Shown: positions 1 to 7,948 of the stretch, piece by piece
How the letters are laid out: each line of letters starts with the position of its first letter
How positions within the stretch are numbered: position 1 is the stretch's first letter
DNA from: Caryophanales bacterium UBA4100
Lineage (GTDB): Bacteria > Bacillota > Bacilli > Paenibacillales > UBA4045
Assembly: GCA_002383285.1 (NCBI GenBank)
Contig: DFXU01000005.1
Location: forward strand, 1-27,277
Length of the DNA: 27,277 bases
Direction of reading: 5' to 3'
Notes under the pieces: model-generated
The model's database searches: none
The model's input: only the letters and a program-made list of their open reading frames with translations
Told to the model about the DNA's origin: nothing
Translations under genes and position numbers: made by a program

Positions 1-58
1 GTAAGCCATCACGTTGTTCATGCTCGAGCATCTCGTCGTTAGCTGTCATTCGATTCAT
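1..58 (-). CDS. Possible 5' end of a divergent gene (partial)
   Basis: On the minus strand an open frame begins with ATG at 58 (or ATG at 49) and runs without a stop to the window edge. The visible peptide is MNRMTANDEMLEHEQRDGL. No strong Shine-Dalgarno sequence precedes either ATG. Only 19 codons are visible, so no family can be named. It would be transcribed away from the Fur-box promoter at 97-124. It may equally be a chance open frame. Confidence 0.25.
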   Translation of the reverse strand, partial: MNRMTANDEMLEHEQRDGL

Positions 59-96
59 GCTTCACTAGATTGCCATTCTTATTCACTGCATATGAA

Positions 97-124
97 TTGA
101 CATTGCATAGAGGGATGGTATACT
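97..124 (+). promoter_or_regulatory. Sigma-A promoter of the phosphodiesterase/GT2 unit
   Basis: A perfect -35 TTGACA (97-102) is followed, after 16 bp, by -10 TATACT (119-124, 5 of 6 consensus). The predicted transcript start is near 131, about 27 nt before the ATG at 158. The spacing is one base short of ideal. Confidence 0.65.
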
Positions 125-128
125 CTAC

Positions 129-143
129 TGAGAATCATTATCA
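129..143 (+). promoter_or_regulatory. Fur-type operator overlapping the transcript start
   Basis: TGAGAATCATTATCA matches the 7-1-7 Fur consensus TGATAATNATTATCA at all but one specified base. PerR (TTATAAT) and Zur (TCGTAAT) half-sites fit less well. It covers the predicted +1 of the promoter at 97-124, a typical repressor position. Iron-responsive control by Fur is inferred from the motif alone. Confidence 0.55.
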
Positions 144-157
144 TAGAGGAGTATGTT

Positions 158-1651
158 ATGAAGCACGCATCCCGTTTTGAACGAGTCGCCGCAAGAATGT
201 GGAATTTGTTGAATGAAGGCAAGCCCTTCACACCTATATTCGTTCTAGGCGTACTCATATTATATTACTATCGAGATCTAGTATCCGTGAATTTTTGGAC
301 AGATTTAATCGTATCCATAGCGCTAACCCTACCAATATTTGTAATCTATTATATGTTTGACTTCCCGCTTCATCTGAGAAAGTATTTATGGCTTCCTTTT
401 CTAATCGGACTGTATGTGTTCACGCCTGCCCCAATAGGCTTGTATGCGCTAGCTATTGGCATGTACTTTTTCTTCACGGTTATATTCTGGGGAACCATAT
501 ATTATCATCTGCGGATTGGTACGAAGTGGACCAACTATCGCCGATTCTGGAAGCTAGTATTGAAGAATAGCGATTCGACGAGCGGGAATGCTCAAGAGCA
601 GCTGCCCAAGGTATTGTTCATCCTTGGGGTTATGGCTTACTTCCACGAAGGTCTATCCAGCTCCGGCTGGAATGGCGTGATGGATATCCGATTTGATTCG
701 GGTCTCTTCTTTGTGGTATATGGTGTGTTCCTAGTCGTTCTTGCGGTGTATGCTTATCTGATTCATTACTTTCTATTCAGGTGGAAGCCTAAGGAGCTGC
801 CCTTCACGAAGGATTATCCATTACCTGCTGAGCAAGGTGTGGGAGCTCCTCGCGCAAGCAAGGTGTTCATTGTTATTATTGATGGCTGTCGCAAGGATAG
901 GCTAGCCGAAGCGCATACACCTTTCCTTGATCGCATGTGTCAAGAAGGTACAGAATTCACACTGATGGAGACGCTGTATCCAGATCGCACCGTCGTATGC
1001 TTCTCTTCATTATTCACCGGAGCATATCCGCTTGAGCATGGGATCAAGAGTAACATGGTGTGGCGACATGGTGTTCGTACAGAGAGCTTGTTCGATAGCC
1101 TGCGTAAGGTGAACAAGAAGGGTCGGCTATTGGGAATAGCTCATCTGGTTGATGCATTCGGTGACGATGTTGAGACGGTAACGGCTGTCATGAATAACGA
1201 TTTGGCTGATGGTAATATTATGCGTAGAGCCCGTCATATTATGGAGCAACAAAATCCAGATGTGCTTATAACTCAGCTGATTGCAACGGATCAGACAGGG
1301 CATAGTCAGGGTGCATTGTATGACGAATATAAGCAGAAGATTGAGGAAGCTGACCAGCATACGGCAATGTTCTATAACTGGCTTGAGCAGAAGGGTTGGA
1401 TGGAGGATGCGGTGTTCATGGTGCTAGCTGACCATGGTCAATCCGATGGAATTGGCGGACATGGCCACTTAGATGAAGGGGAACGTTATGTCCCATTTAT
1501 AATGATGGGTAAAGGGATTCAAGCGGGTTTAAGAGTGGACGAGCCTCACAGCCTTGTCTCTGTGACGCCAACGGTTTGCGCTTTGTTGCAGGCACCTCTG
1601 CCTGATCATAGTCATGGACCTGTGCTGTCAGCTGCTTGGGTGAAATCATGA
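158..1651 (+). CDS. Membrane-anchored type I phosphodiesterase/nucleotide pyrophosphatase-like hydrolase
   Basis: The 497-residue protein belongs to the alkaline phosphatase/phosphodiesterase superfamily. Its N-terminal third is hydrophobic, with likely membrane segments near residues 25-38, 47-66, 78-112, 150-160 and 181-206. The C-terminal domain begins near 235. It carries the expected two-metal ligands: IIDGCRKD (Asp242), the nucleophile region YPDRTVVCFSS (Thr278 or a nearby Ser), TDQTGHSQG (Asp378, His382), ADHG (Asp425, His426) and GGHGH (His435/His437). The catalytic domain probably sits at the membrane surface; the substrate cannot be read, and a phosphodiester or pyrophosphate of a lipid, nucleotide or cell-wall polymer is possible. 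The start has AGAGGAG seven bases upstream. It overlaps the following glycosyltransferase by ATGA, so the two are probably co-translated. A Fur-like box lies over the promoter. Superfamily certain, specific role unknown. Confidence 0.85.
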   Translation: MKHASRFERVAARMWNLLNEGKPFTPIFVLGVLILYYYRDLVSVNFWTDLIVSIALTLPIFVIYYMFDFPLHLRKYLWLPFLIGLYVFTPAPIGLYALAIGMYFFFTVIFWGTIYYHLRIGTKWTNYRRFWKLVLKNSDSTSGNAQEQLPKVLFILGVMAYFHEGLSSSGWNGVMDIRFDSGLFFVVYGVFLVVLAVYAYLIHYFLFRWKPKELPFTKDYPLPAEQGVGAPRASKVFIVIIDGCRKDRLAEAHTPFLDRMCQEGTEFTLMETLYPDRTVVCFSSLFTGAYPLEHGIKSNMVWRHGVRTESLFDSLRKVNKKGRLLGIAHLVDAFGDDVETVTAVMNNDLADGNIMRRARHIMEQQNPDVLITQLIATDQTGHSQGALYDEYKQKIEEADQHTAMFYNWLEQKGWMEDAVFMVLADHGQSDGIGGHGHLDEGERYVPFIMMGKGIQAGLRVDEPHSLVSVTPTVCALLQAPLPDHSHGPVLSAAWVKS

Positions 1652-2424
1652 GAGCGAGCAAACCGAATAATATAAGGAGCTGTATCGTCGTCATACCTGC
1701 GCATAATGAGGAATCCTCTATTGCCAAGGTGATTGCCAAAGTACCTAGATGGATGAATGATGTTGAAGTGCGTGTTCTGGTCGTTAATGATGGCTCAACC
1801 GATCAGACGGAGAAGATAGCTGCAAGCTCAGGGGCAGATTACGTCTACTCCTATGAGCAGAACCGCGGATTAGGTGCTGTAATCTATTTCGGCTTAAAGC
1901 AAGCTTATGCACTGGGTGCGGACATTGCGGTAATGATCGATGCGGATGATGAATACCCAGCCAACGAAATTCCAGCAGTCATCCAGCCTATCCTAGAGGA
2001 TAGAGCCGATTATGTAATGGGCTCACGTTTTCTGCGACCCGTTCAAGGGATGAAGCTGTACCGAAGATTAGGCAATTTCTGCTTTACATGGCTCCAGAGT
2101 ATACTGCTAATGAAACGGATAACTGATGGACAGACTGGATTCCGCGCGTTTAATCGCGCAGCGTTACGGGATCTAGATATTATTCATGACTATAATTATG
2201 CACAAGTGCTTACGCTTAATCTTGTTCGTCAAGGCTATCGCATACATGAGGTTGCAATTTCTTACCAGACGCGAACTGCGGGGGATTCCTTTATTCGATG
2301 GTATTATGTGCTGAAGGTGCTGCCTGCAATCTGGCGCGAGCTTACAACTTCTCCCCGAGATCGTGCTCATGGACAGTCACCAACACCCTTATTATTTCAT
2401 AAAACTATACAAAGCCAATCTTGA
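1648..2424 (+). CDS. GT2-family glycosyltransferase (DPM1-like)
   Basis: A 258-residue family 2 glycosyltransferase with a GT-A fold. Motifs in order: the N-terminal strand CIVVIPAHNEE, the nucleotide-binding VVNDGSTDQT, the NRGLGAVIYFG segment, and a metal-binding DADDEYP in place of the commoner DADGQHP. GSRF and TDGQTGFRAF follow, typical of dolichol/polyprenyl-phosphate hexose synthases. No C-terminal transmembrane pair is present, so it is probably a peripheral enzyme using a nucleotide sugar and a polyprenyl phosphate or membrane acceptor. I chose ATG 1648, which overlaps the upstream stop (ATGA) behind GGTGA; an in-frame TTG at 1636 would add four residues. Coupling to the phosphodiesterase suggests a shared envelope-related pathway (inference). 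Confidence 0.88.
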   Translation: MRASKPNNIRSCIVVIPAHNEESSIAKVIAKVPRWMNDVEVRVLVVNDGSTDQTEKIAASSGADYVYSYEQNRGLGAVIYFGLKQAYALGADIAVMIDADDEYPANEIPAVIQPILEDRADYVMGSRFLRPVQGMKLYRRLGNFCFTWLQSILLMKRITDGQTGFRAFNRAALRDLDIIHDYNYAQVLTLNLVRQGYRIHEVAISYQTRTAGDSFIRWYYVLKVLPAIWRELTTSPRDRAHGQSPTPLLFHKTIQSQS

Positions 2425-2428
2425 TGGA

Positions 2429-2458
2429 GTTTATATCAGTAGATTTTGAGTCATAATA
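2429..2458 (+). promoter_or_regulatory. Forespore (sigma-F/sigma-G type) promoter of gin
   Basis: GTTTA (2429-2433; 4 of 5 to the sigma-F -35 GYATA) is followed after 15 bp by AGTCATAATA (2449-2458). This matches the sigma-F -10 GGNNANAHTR at all but the first base and contains a sigma-G-like CATAATA. The start of transcription would be near 2465, about 57 nt before gin. B. subtilis gin (csfB) is known to be forespore-expressed, which fits. Confidence 0.5.
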
Positions 2459-2521
2459 AATAGAAACGCTTCTAGGGCTGCAGTGGCTAGTAATCCTATG
2501 AGAAGATAAGAGGGTGTAGCA

Positions 2522-2728
2522 ATGGAACAACAAGTAGACAATATAGAAATCTTGGAGCCTATAGTATGTATGATCTGTAATCAACAACAAGTGGAGGGTA
2601 TACACATCTGCGACGAGTTTATCTGTGAAGATTGTGAACGGGAAATCGTCCATACCGATGTACGCGATGCGAAATATCCTTTTTTCATCCATCGTATGAA
2701 ACGAATGTTCCAATCTAAGAATGCCTAA
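2522..2728 (+). CDS. csfB: Sigma-G inhibitor Gin (CsfB)
   Basis: A 68-residue protein with the cysteine pattern of Gin: C16-MI-C19, C30, then C35-ED-C38, forming a zinc-binding knuckle. The GIHICDEFICEDCER core is family-typical. In B. subtilis, Gin binds sigma-G (and sigma-E) and blocks premature or misplaced late sigma activity during sporulation. The position just upstream of yaaO and tmk mirrors the B. subtilis csfB-xpaC-yaaN-yaaO-tmk order, except that xpaC and yaaN are missing here. The ATG follows an AAGAGGGTG ribosome-binding site. A forespore-type promoter lies at 2429-2458. Confidence 0.88.
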   Translation: MEQQVDNIEILEPIVCMICNQQQVEGIHICDEFICEDCEREIVHTDVRDAKYPFFIHRMKRMFQSKNA

Positions 2729-2892
2729 CCGTTTAAAAAATGAGATGAATCAAGCTAGTGGCTGCTCAAGCTCGGGAATGGGATTTCCGGATGCTGTGTA
2801 CCGCTATTTTTTTTGTGGTTTGTGGTAGAATCAGTCTCATAGCAGATCATGAATCTGTAACTAGAATTAGTAAAGGTAGGGATTCATCACAT

Positions 2893-4431
2893 ATGGACCA
2901 TACTAGAGCACCGTTATACGAGAGAATGCTCGAGCATCTCAGCCTCCAATCAACAAGCTTTCATGTCCCAGGGCACAAATCTGGCAGGGGACTTGATCCT
3001 ATTGCCATTGATGTACTGGAAGCTGTGATGTCTATCGATTATACAGAATTGACGGGTCTGGATGATTTGCATCAGCCTGAAGGTGTTATACGAGAAGCAG
3101 AGCAATTGGCTGCGGACTGCTTCGGTGCGGATCACTCCTTCCTGCTCGTGGGTGGGAGTACGGCTGGAAATCTAGCAACGATACTCTCTATGTGTCAGCA
3201 GGGTCATGATGATTTATTCATCGTTCAACGGAATGTTCATAAATCGATCATCCATGGATTGATGCTTGCACGAGCGAGGGTTGTATTCTTAGCTCCACAG
3301 GTAGATGCGTCAACAGGAATTGCAGCAGGGGTTCTATGTTCAGATGTGGAAGAAGCCCTTAGACAATACCCGAACGCGGTCGGTGTCCTATTATCGAATC
3401 CTAATTATTATGGGATGGGTATCCATCTACAAGCTATAATTGATTGTGTACATGCCACAGGCAAGCCAGTGCTGGTTGATGAGGCACACGGAGCGCATTA
3501 TGGATTTCACCCCGCTATCCCGCAGTCAGCTCTGTCTGCTGGGGCAGACGCTGTTGTGCAATCCACACACAAGATGCTTACCGCCATGACGATGGGGGCC
3601 ATGCTGCATCTTCAGGGGAGTCGGCTAAATCCGCAATTGGTTCGCCAGCACCTATCCATAGTACAGAGCTCAAGCCCATCGTACCCCATACTAGCTTCAC
3701 TGGATTTATCGCGCCGGCAGCTCAGAATACAAGGGCATTCATTACTGAATCAAGCGCTGGAGGCTGTAAAATATCTACATCAAGGCCTAACGAAGATGCC
3801 TTGGTATCAGCTTGTAGGACAGACTTCGCCTGCTCAGGAGCTTAAGTCCATGCAAGCTGCACCACTAACACGGGGCTTTACAACGATGGATCCATTAAAG
3901 CTGACAGTTGGTGACCGCACAGGCACACTAACCGGCTTCGAGCTGCAGCGTCAGCTAGAGAAGCATCGATGTTATCCCGAGATGGCAGACCCCCATTATG
4001 CTGTGCTCGCATTCAGTCTTGTTACGAGCTTGCAGGATATAGATCGACTATTGCAGGCATTATTAAGCATTTCCTCAGAATTTGGTCTAGATAAGCAGGC
4101 GCTTACGGAAACTACAAGATTAATAGCTTCATTGGGATATCCTCCCCTATCAGAGCCCATTGCCTTCTCTCCATATAACAATCTAGGCAATCTAGGCAAT
4201 CTAGGTAGAGGCATTCACGCTGACCTTGATCAGCGGTGTCTAGAGCTGCCAATCGAGGAAGCAATCGGCTTCGTTGCCAGACAAGCGATAATACCATATC
4301 CGCCTGGCGTACCTATTCTGTTCCCAGGAGAACGTGTGTCTGAAGGTGCTGTAGCGCAATTACGGCAATGGATTGAGTCTGGGGCAAGAATTCACGGATT
4401 AACTGTGCATGGGAATATCCCGATTTTTTAA
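2893..4431 (+). CDS. yaaO: Orn/Lys/Arg decarboxylase-family PLP enzyme (YaaO-like)
   Basis: Fold-type I PLP-dependent decarboxylase of about 512 residues, in the slot of B. subtilis yaaO next to tmk. Visible landmarks are the N-terminal HVPGHKSGRG, the substrate/PLP region GGSTAGNLA, VDEAHGAHYG with the PLP-contacting Asp/His, and the Schiff-base lysine in QSTHKMLTAM. YPPGVPILFPGE closes the C-terminal domain, as in lysine/arginine decarboxylases. The product would be a diamine or agmatine; the actual substrate is unknown. I start at ATG 2893 (MDHTRAPLYERM) behind AAAGGTAGGG. An in-frame GTG at 2758 would add 45 residues with no family resemblance, over a stretch holding a weak -10 (TAGAAT, 2826). 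A 9-bp tandem repeat encodes NLGNLGNLG near residues 430-438. tmk follows after about 96 bp. Confidence 0.87.
   Translation: MDHTRAPLYERMLEHLSLQSTSFHVPGHKSGRGLDPIAIDVLEAVMSIDYTELTGLDDLHQPEGVIREAEQLAADCFGADHSFLLVGGSTAGNLATILSMCQQGHDDLFIVQRNVHKSIIHGLMLARARVVFLAPQVDASTGIAAGVLCSDVEEALRQYPNAVGVLLSNPNYYGMGIHLQAIIDCVHATGKPVLVDEAHGAHYGFHPAIPQSALSAGADAVVQSTHKMLTAMTMGAMLHLQGSRLNPQLVRQHLSIVQSSSPSYPILASLDLSRRQLRIQGHSLLNQALEAVKYLHQGLTKMPWYQLVGQTSPAQELKSMQAAPLTRGFTTMDPLKLTVGDRTGTLTGFELQRQLEKHRCYPEMADPHYAVLAFSLVTSLQDIDRLLQALLSISSEFGLDKQALTETTRLIASLGYPPLSEPIAFSPYNNLGNLGNLGRGIHADLDQRCLELPIEEAIGFVARQAIIPYPPGVPILFPGERVSEGAVAQLRQWIESGARIHGLTVHGNIPIF
4180..4206 (+). repeat. In-frame 9-bp tandem repeat in yaaO
   Basis: Three consecutive copies of AATCTAGGC (the last ends in T) at 4180-4188, 4189-4197 and 4198-4206. 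Each encodes Asn-Leu-Gly. The unit is a multiple of three, so copy-number change would leave the frame intact. It lies in the linker before the C-terminal domain. Confidence 0.9.
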
Positions 4432-4527
4432 AGATTCAATTAGGCATCACTAGACAAACCGTTTATAATCATTATATGGTGAAGCACGTTAGCAGATCGT
4501 TATTATACGAGATTGGGGAGATTAGCG

Positions 4528-5172
4528 TTGGTGGCACAAGGGTACTTTTTTTCCGTGGAGGGCTGTGAAGGTGCCGGTAAATCATCCCAAATTATAAGGT
4601 TAAGTCAATACTTAATGTCGAGAGGTTACGAAGTCATTACGACTCGTGAGCCTGGTGGGATTGCTATTGCCGAACAGATCAGATCGGTTATATTAGACAG
4701 GAAGAATACCGAGATGGACGGAAGAACAGAAGCGCTCTTATACGCTGCTGCTAGAAGACAGCATTATGTAGAGAAGATCGCACCATCTATAGAGGAAGGA
4801 CATATTATAATATGCGACAGGTTTATTGATAGCAGCCTTGCTTACCAAGGTTATGCGAGGGGATTAGGTGTGGATGAGGTTTTGTTAATCAATGAGTTTG
4901 CCATCAATAAAGTGTTCCCGGATTTAACGATTTATCTCGACGTTGACCCTGAATTGGGTTTGTCACGTATACACGAACATGAAGACAGAGAAATTAACCG
5001 ACTTGATTTGGAATCACTCGCCTTTCATCAGAAGGTAAGGGAAGGATATCTGCAGCTCGTAGAGAGATTCCCTAATCGAATTGTAATGGTTAATGCGAAT
5101 GACGATATGGATGAAGTGTTTAGCAAAGTAAAGCAAGTAATGGATAAATTTCTTGATTCTATAGTGCATTAG
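4528..5172 (+). CDS. tmk: Thymidylate kinase
   Basis: Cytosolic kinase converting dTMP to dTDP with ATP. The protein shows the P-loop EGCEGAGKSS near residues 11-20 (Cys replaces the common Pro), TTREPGG, the DRFIDSSLAYQGYARGLG motif with catalytic DR(F/Y), and a lid containing NRLD. With TTG 4528 as start it has 214 residues, close to the usual 205-215. I prefer this TTG because GGGGAGA ends six bases before it; a TTG at 4513 would add five residues, and GTG 4531 is also possible. It heads the conserved tmk-darA-yaaR-holB-ricT run. A TATAAT at 4464-4469 may be its -10, with no good -35. Confidence 0.96.
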   Translation: MVAQGYFFSVEGCEGAGKSSQIIRLSQYLMSRGYEVITTREPGGIAIAEQIRSVILDRKNTEMDGRTEALLYAAARRQHYVEKIAPSIEEGHIIICDRFIDSSLAYQGYARGLGVDEVLLINEFAINKVFPDLTIYLDVDPELGLSRIHEHEDREINRLDLESLAFHQKVREGYLQLVERFPNRIVMVNANDDMDEVFSKVKQVMDKFLDSIVH

Positions 5173-5331
5173 CAGGGAATTGCGGTCCTTACGTCAAATA
5201 ATAAATAGATAACGATATGATTCTCTGTAACCGTTATTTCCGAAGAACACTATAGTGTATAATATAGGTTAAACCACTGTTGTATCGACCGCTTGCTTGG
5301 GCAACAAAAAACTTTTTTAGGGGGTATTCAT

Positions 5332-5661
5332 ATGAAGATGGTTATGGCCGTAATTCAAGACAAGGACAGCAATCGGCTGTCAGCCGCTCTTATTGGTGAG
5401 GGTATTCGGGCGACGAAGCTGGCTAGCACGGGCGGATTCCTGCGCGCAGGGAACACAACCTTCATGATTGGTATCGAAGATGATCGTATTGACGACGTTT
5501 TCCGTATCATTCGAGCAAATTGTAAGGTGCGAGATCAATTGGTTACGCCAGTCTCACCTATGGGTGGAACAACCGATTCATATATTCCATTCCCGGTAGA
5601 GGTACAGGTCGGCGGAGCTGCTGTTTTCGTTCTACCTGTAGAGCGCTTCGAGCATTTCTAG
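5332..5661 (+). CDS. darA: Cyclic-di-AMP receptor DarA (PII-like, YaaQ/PstA)
   Basis: A 109-residue PII-like signal protein, the same length as B. subtilis DarA. It contains the conserved TGGFLRAGNTTFMIGIED segment, which builds the c-di-AMP pocket in the homotrimer, and PVSPMGG followed by PFPVEVQVGGAAVFVLPV. In the family it binds cyclic-di-AMP; its downstream partner is unknown. The start ATG 5332 sits seven bases after AGGGGG. The 159-bp gap after tmk holds a TATAAT at 5258-5263 that could be a -10. yaaR begins one base after the stop. The same second messenger is the expected ligand of the riboswitch at 13094-13272. Confidence 0.95.
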   Translation: MKMVMAVIQDKDSNRLSAALIGEGIRATKLASTGGFLRAGNTTFMIGIEDDRIDDVFRIIRANCKVRDQLVTPVSPMGGTTDSYIPFPVEVQVGGAAVFVLPVERFEHF

Positions 5662-5662
5662 T

Positions 5663-6109
5663 ATGAAAATTCAGCCGAATTGGGGTCCTCTAGGTAAGAA
5701 TATGCAGAAACCGGACAATACACCTAACCCGGTTGTGCAGATGAAGTCGTTCAGTGATATGATGCATCAGCAGGATGATCAGACCAACCAAGAGCAGCTA
5801 AAGCAGCTGTTCGATAAGATCAACAAGCAAGGACAACAATTCGCGAGGTCTATGACCATTCGCGAATTGCGTGCTTATAAGCTGTTGGTTAAACAATTCC
5901 TCGAGGAGACGGTTCGTCGCGGTGTTTCCTTGCGAGATACGAAGGGCTGGGACCGTCGTGGTCGGGGCAAGCGCTACAAGCTTCTCGAGGAGGTGGATGC
6001 GATGCTGCTGGAGATGGCCGAGCAGCTGCTTGACCATGAGCAGGGACGTATCCAGCTGCTAGACAAGATTGGTGAAATCCGCGGTATGCTGCTGAATGTA
6101 TATTTTTGA
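5663..6109 (+). CDS. yaaR: YaaR family protein (DUF327)
   Basis: A 148-residue, charged, largely helical protein of the YaaR/DUF327 family. The core includes RELRAYKLLVKQFLEE, a GWDRRGRGKRYKLLEEVDAML segment and a helical C-terminus. Molecular function is not established. The ATG lies one base after the darA stop with no recognisable Shine-Dalgarno, so translation is probably coupled to darA. holB follows after 14 bases. The darA-yaaR-holB order is conserved in bacilli. Confidence 0.88.
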   Translation: MKIQPNWGPLGKNMQKPDNTPNPVVQMKSFSDMMHQQDDQTNQEQLKQLFDKINKQGQQFARSMTIRELRAYKLLVKQFLEETVRRGVSLRDTKGWDRRGRGKRYKLLEEVDAMLLEMAEQLLDHEQGRIQLLDKIGEIRGMLLNVYF

Positions 6110-6123
6110 GGAGTCAACTTATA

Positions 6124-7104
6124 ATGAGCTTTCAAACGATATATGGACAAGAACGAGCGATCCGACTGCTTCAGAACGGACTGAGAAGCGGCAATTATTC
6201 GCATGCGTATATATTTCAGGGCCCCCCGGGGACGGGGAAGCGAAGAGCGGCTATGGCATTCGCTAAAGCTCTGCTCTGTGAGCAGCAGCTAGAGGATAGC
6301 TGTGGCACATGTATTGAATGTCGAAGGGTAGACAATTACAACCATACCGCAATCCAGACGATTACCCCTGATGGAACAACGATCAAGATCGAACAAATTC
6401 GTGAATTACAGAAGCAATTCGCCTACCGGAATACATCAACATCCGCTGTTCAGCTATATATCATTGAAGAAGCTGAGAGAATGTCGATTAGTGCGGCCAA
6501 TAGTTTACTTAAATTTCTAGAGGAGCCTAATTCACGAGTCGTAGCCATATTGATCACTCATAATGGACAGGCTCTGCTACCGACGATTCGATCTCGTGCT
6601 CAATCAGTTCCGTTTGTTCCGCTAGCCCCCAGACAGATGGCTCCGCTCCTTATACAGGAGGGATTTCCCTCGGCTTTAGTGCAAGCGGCTGTACAACTCA
6701 CGGCAGGAATCGAAGCGGCCAAGGAGCTCATCCAAGTAAATTGGTTTGCAGAAATCCGAAACGTAATGATACAATTAGCCAAGGAGTCTACAGGTGATAT
6801 TCACTCTGCACTCCTGACAGTACAACAGAAGCTGACAAAATCCGAGTTAGCCGATCATTTAGATACCTTGTTAGATTTGTTCGTACTGTGGTTTAAGGAT
6901 ATGGTTCTTGTGCAATCAGATCGTAAGGAACGTATTGTGTTTATAGATCAGCAGGAATATGTAATGAAGATCGCCTTTTCACGTGAATTAAGTGAATGGG
7001 TAAGCTGTATGCAGAAAGCCATGGAGGCGCGTAATCGGATTCGTGCTCATGTGAATGCACAGCTGGCTTTGGATAGCTTTCTAGTTTCGATGGAGAGGAG
7101 GTAA
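6124..7104 (+). CDS. holB: DNA polymerase III subunit delta'
   Basis: Clamp-loader subunit of 326 residues (B. subtilis HolB is 329). It opens with the family-typical YGQERAIRLLQ, followed by the Walker-A-like GPPGTGKRRAA. A Cys4 zinc module follows (CEQQLEDSCGTCIECRR), then DGTTIKIEQIRELQ, a degenerate Walker B IIEEAERM and the SLLKFLEEP motif. It acts with tau/gamma and delta to load the beta clamp. ATG 6124 has GAGGAG ten bases upstream, which overlaps the yaaR stop. ricT begins five bases after the stop, so the genes are in one operon. Confidence 0.95.
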   Translation: MSFQTIYGQERAIRLLQNGLRSGNYSHAYIFQGPPGTGKRRAAMAFAKALLCEQQLEDSCGTCIECRRVDNYNHTAIQTITPDGTTIKIEQIRELQKQFAYRNTSTSAVQLYIIEEAERMSISAANSLLKFLEEPNSRVVAILITHNGQALLPTIRSRAQSVPFVPLAPRQMAPLLIQEGFPSALVQAAVQLTAGIEAAKELIQVNWFAEIRNVMIQLAKESTGDIHSALLTVQQKLTKSELADHLDTLLDLFVLWFKDMVLVQSDRKERIVFIDQQEYVMKIAFSRELSEWVSCMQKAMEARNRIRAHVNAQLALDSFLVSMERR

Positions 7105-7109
7105 CGATA

Positions 7110-7919
7110 TTGGTTAGTTATAATGTTGTGGGTGTTCGATTCAAGAAGGCGGGCAAGATATATTATTTTGACCCTGTAGATTTGCCAGTTAACAAAGAAA
7201 GTCATGTTATCGTAGAAACCGCTAGAGGAATTGAATATGGTAAGGTTGTCATTGGTCAAATTACGGTTAGAGAGAACGATGTCGTTCTTCCACTTAAGAA
7301 GGTTATTCGGATCGCCGACGGGGCGGATGCGGTGTTAGTAGAACAGAATAAGACAGCGGCCAAGGAAGCATTGGATACCTGTGCGAAGAAGGTAATTGAG
7401 CACAGCTTGAAGATGAAGCTGGTTGATGTTGAATATACGTACGATCGGAACAAAATCATCTTTTACTTTACCGCTGAGGGACGAATTGACTTTCGCGAGC
7501 TAGTTAAGGATTTGGCAGGTATATTCCGTACACGGATTGAATTAAGACAGATTGGTGTGCGGGATGAAGCGAAGATTCTGGGTGGGATAGGACCATGTGG
7601 AAGAACGCTATGCTGCTCTACATGGCTTGGTGACTTTGCCCCTGTTTCTATTAAGATGGCGAAGGATCAGAATCTTTCACTTAATCCAACGAAGATATCA
7701 GGCTTATGTGGTCGGCTTATGTGTTGCTTGAAGTATGAGCATGATAATTATGAGAGCGCTAAGGACGAGCTCCCTGAGGTAGGTAGTCGAGCGATTACTT
7801 CTGTAGGCCGAGGCAAGGTGCTTGGTTTGAATTTAAAGGAACGTACTGCAGATGTTCGCTTGGACGAAACAGGTAAAGTGCTGCCTTTCCCATTCGACGA
7901 TGTAGTGAAGGAAACGTAA
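7110..7919 (+). CDS. ricT: Ric complex subunit RicT (PSP1-domain protein YaaT)
   Basis: A 269-residue PSP1-domain protein. The cysteine-rich core carries C163, C168, C169, C200, C205 and C206 in the motifs GPCGRTLCC and GLCGRLMCC, consistent with iron-sulfur cluster binding in the RicAFT complex. In B. subtilis RicT works with RicA(YmcA) and RicF(YlbF) as a specificity factor for RNase Y mRNA processing and affects sporulation, competence and biofilm. The start is TTG 7110 behind a strong GAGAGGAGG. A 13-bp-stem hairpin lies between this gene and yabA. Confidence 0.95.
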   Translation: MVSYNVVGVRFKKAGKIYYFDPVDLPVNKESHVIVETARGIEYGKVVIGQITVRENDVVLPLKKVIRIADGADAVLVEQNKTAAKEALDTCAKKVIEHSLKMKLVDVEYTYDRNKIIFYFTAEGRIDFRELVKDLAGIFRTRIELRQIGVRDEAKILGGIGPCGRTLCCSTWLGDFAPVSIKMAKDQNLSLNPTKISGLCGRLMCCLKYEHDNYESAKDELPEVGSRAITSVGRGKVLGLNLKERTADVRLDETGKVLPFPFDDVVKET

Positions 7920-7948
7920 TGGGCGTTGGCTTAACGTAAACATTGGGA

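Noticed and set aside
22..35. TGCTCGAGCATCTC repeated at 2928-2941
   Set aside because: A short sequence containing the palindrome TGCTCGAGCA; two copies with unrelated flanks look like coincidence rather than a mobile or regulatory repeat.
2405..2713. 102-codon open frame on the minus strand
   Set aside because: It lies antisense to gin and its promoter, has no ribosome-binding site of note and no recognisable composition; gin has the conserved cysteine motif.
2758..2892. 45-residue N-terminal extension of yaaO from GTG 2758
   Set aside because: No family resemblance, and the ATG at 2893 has its own ribosome-binding site and begins where homology begins.
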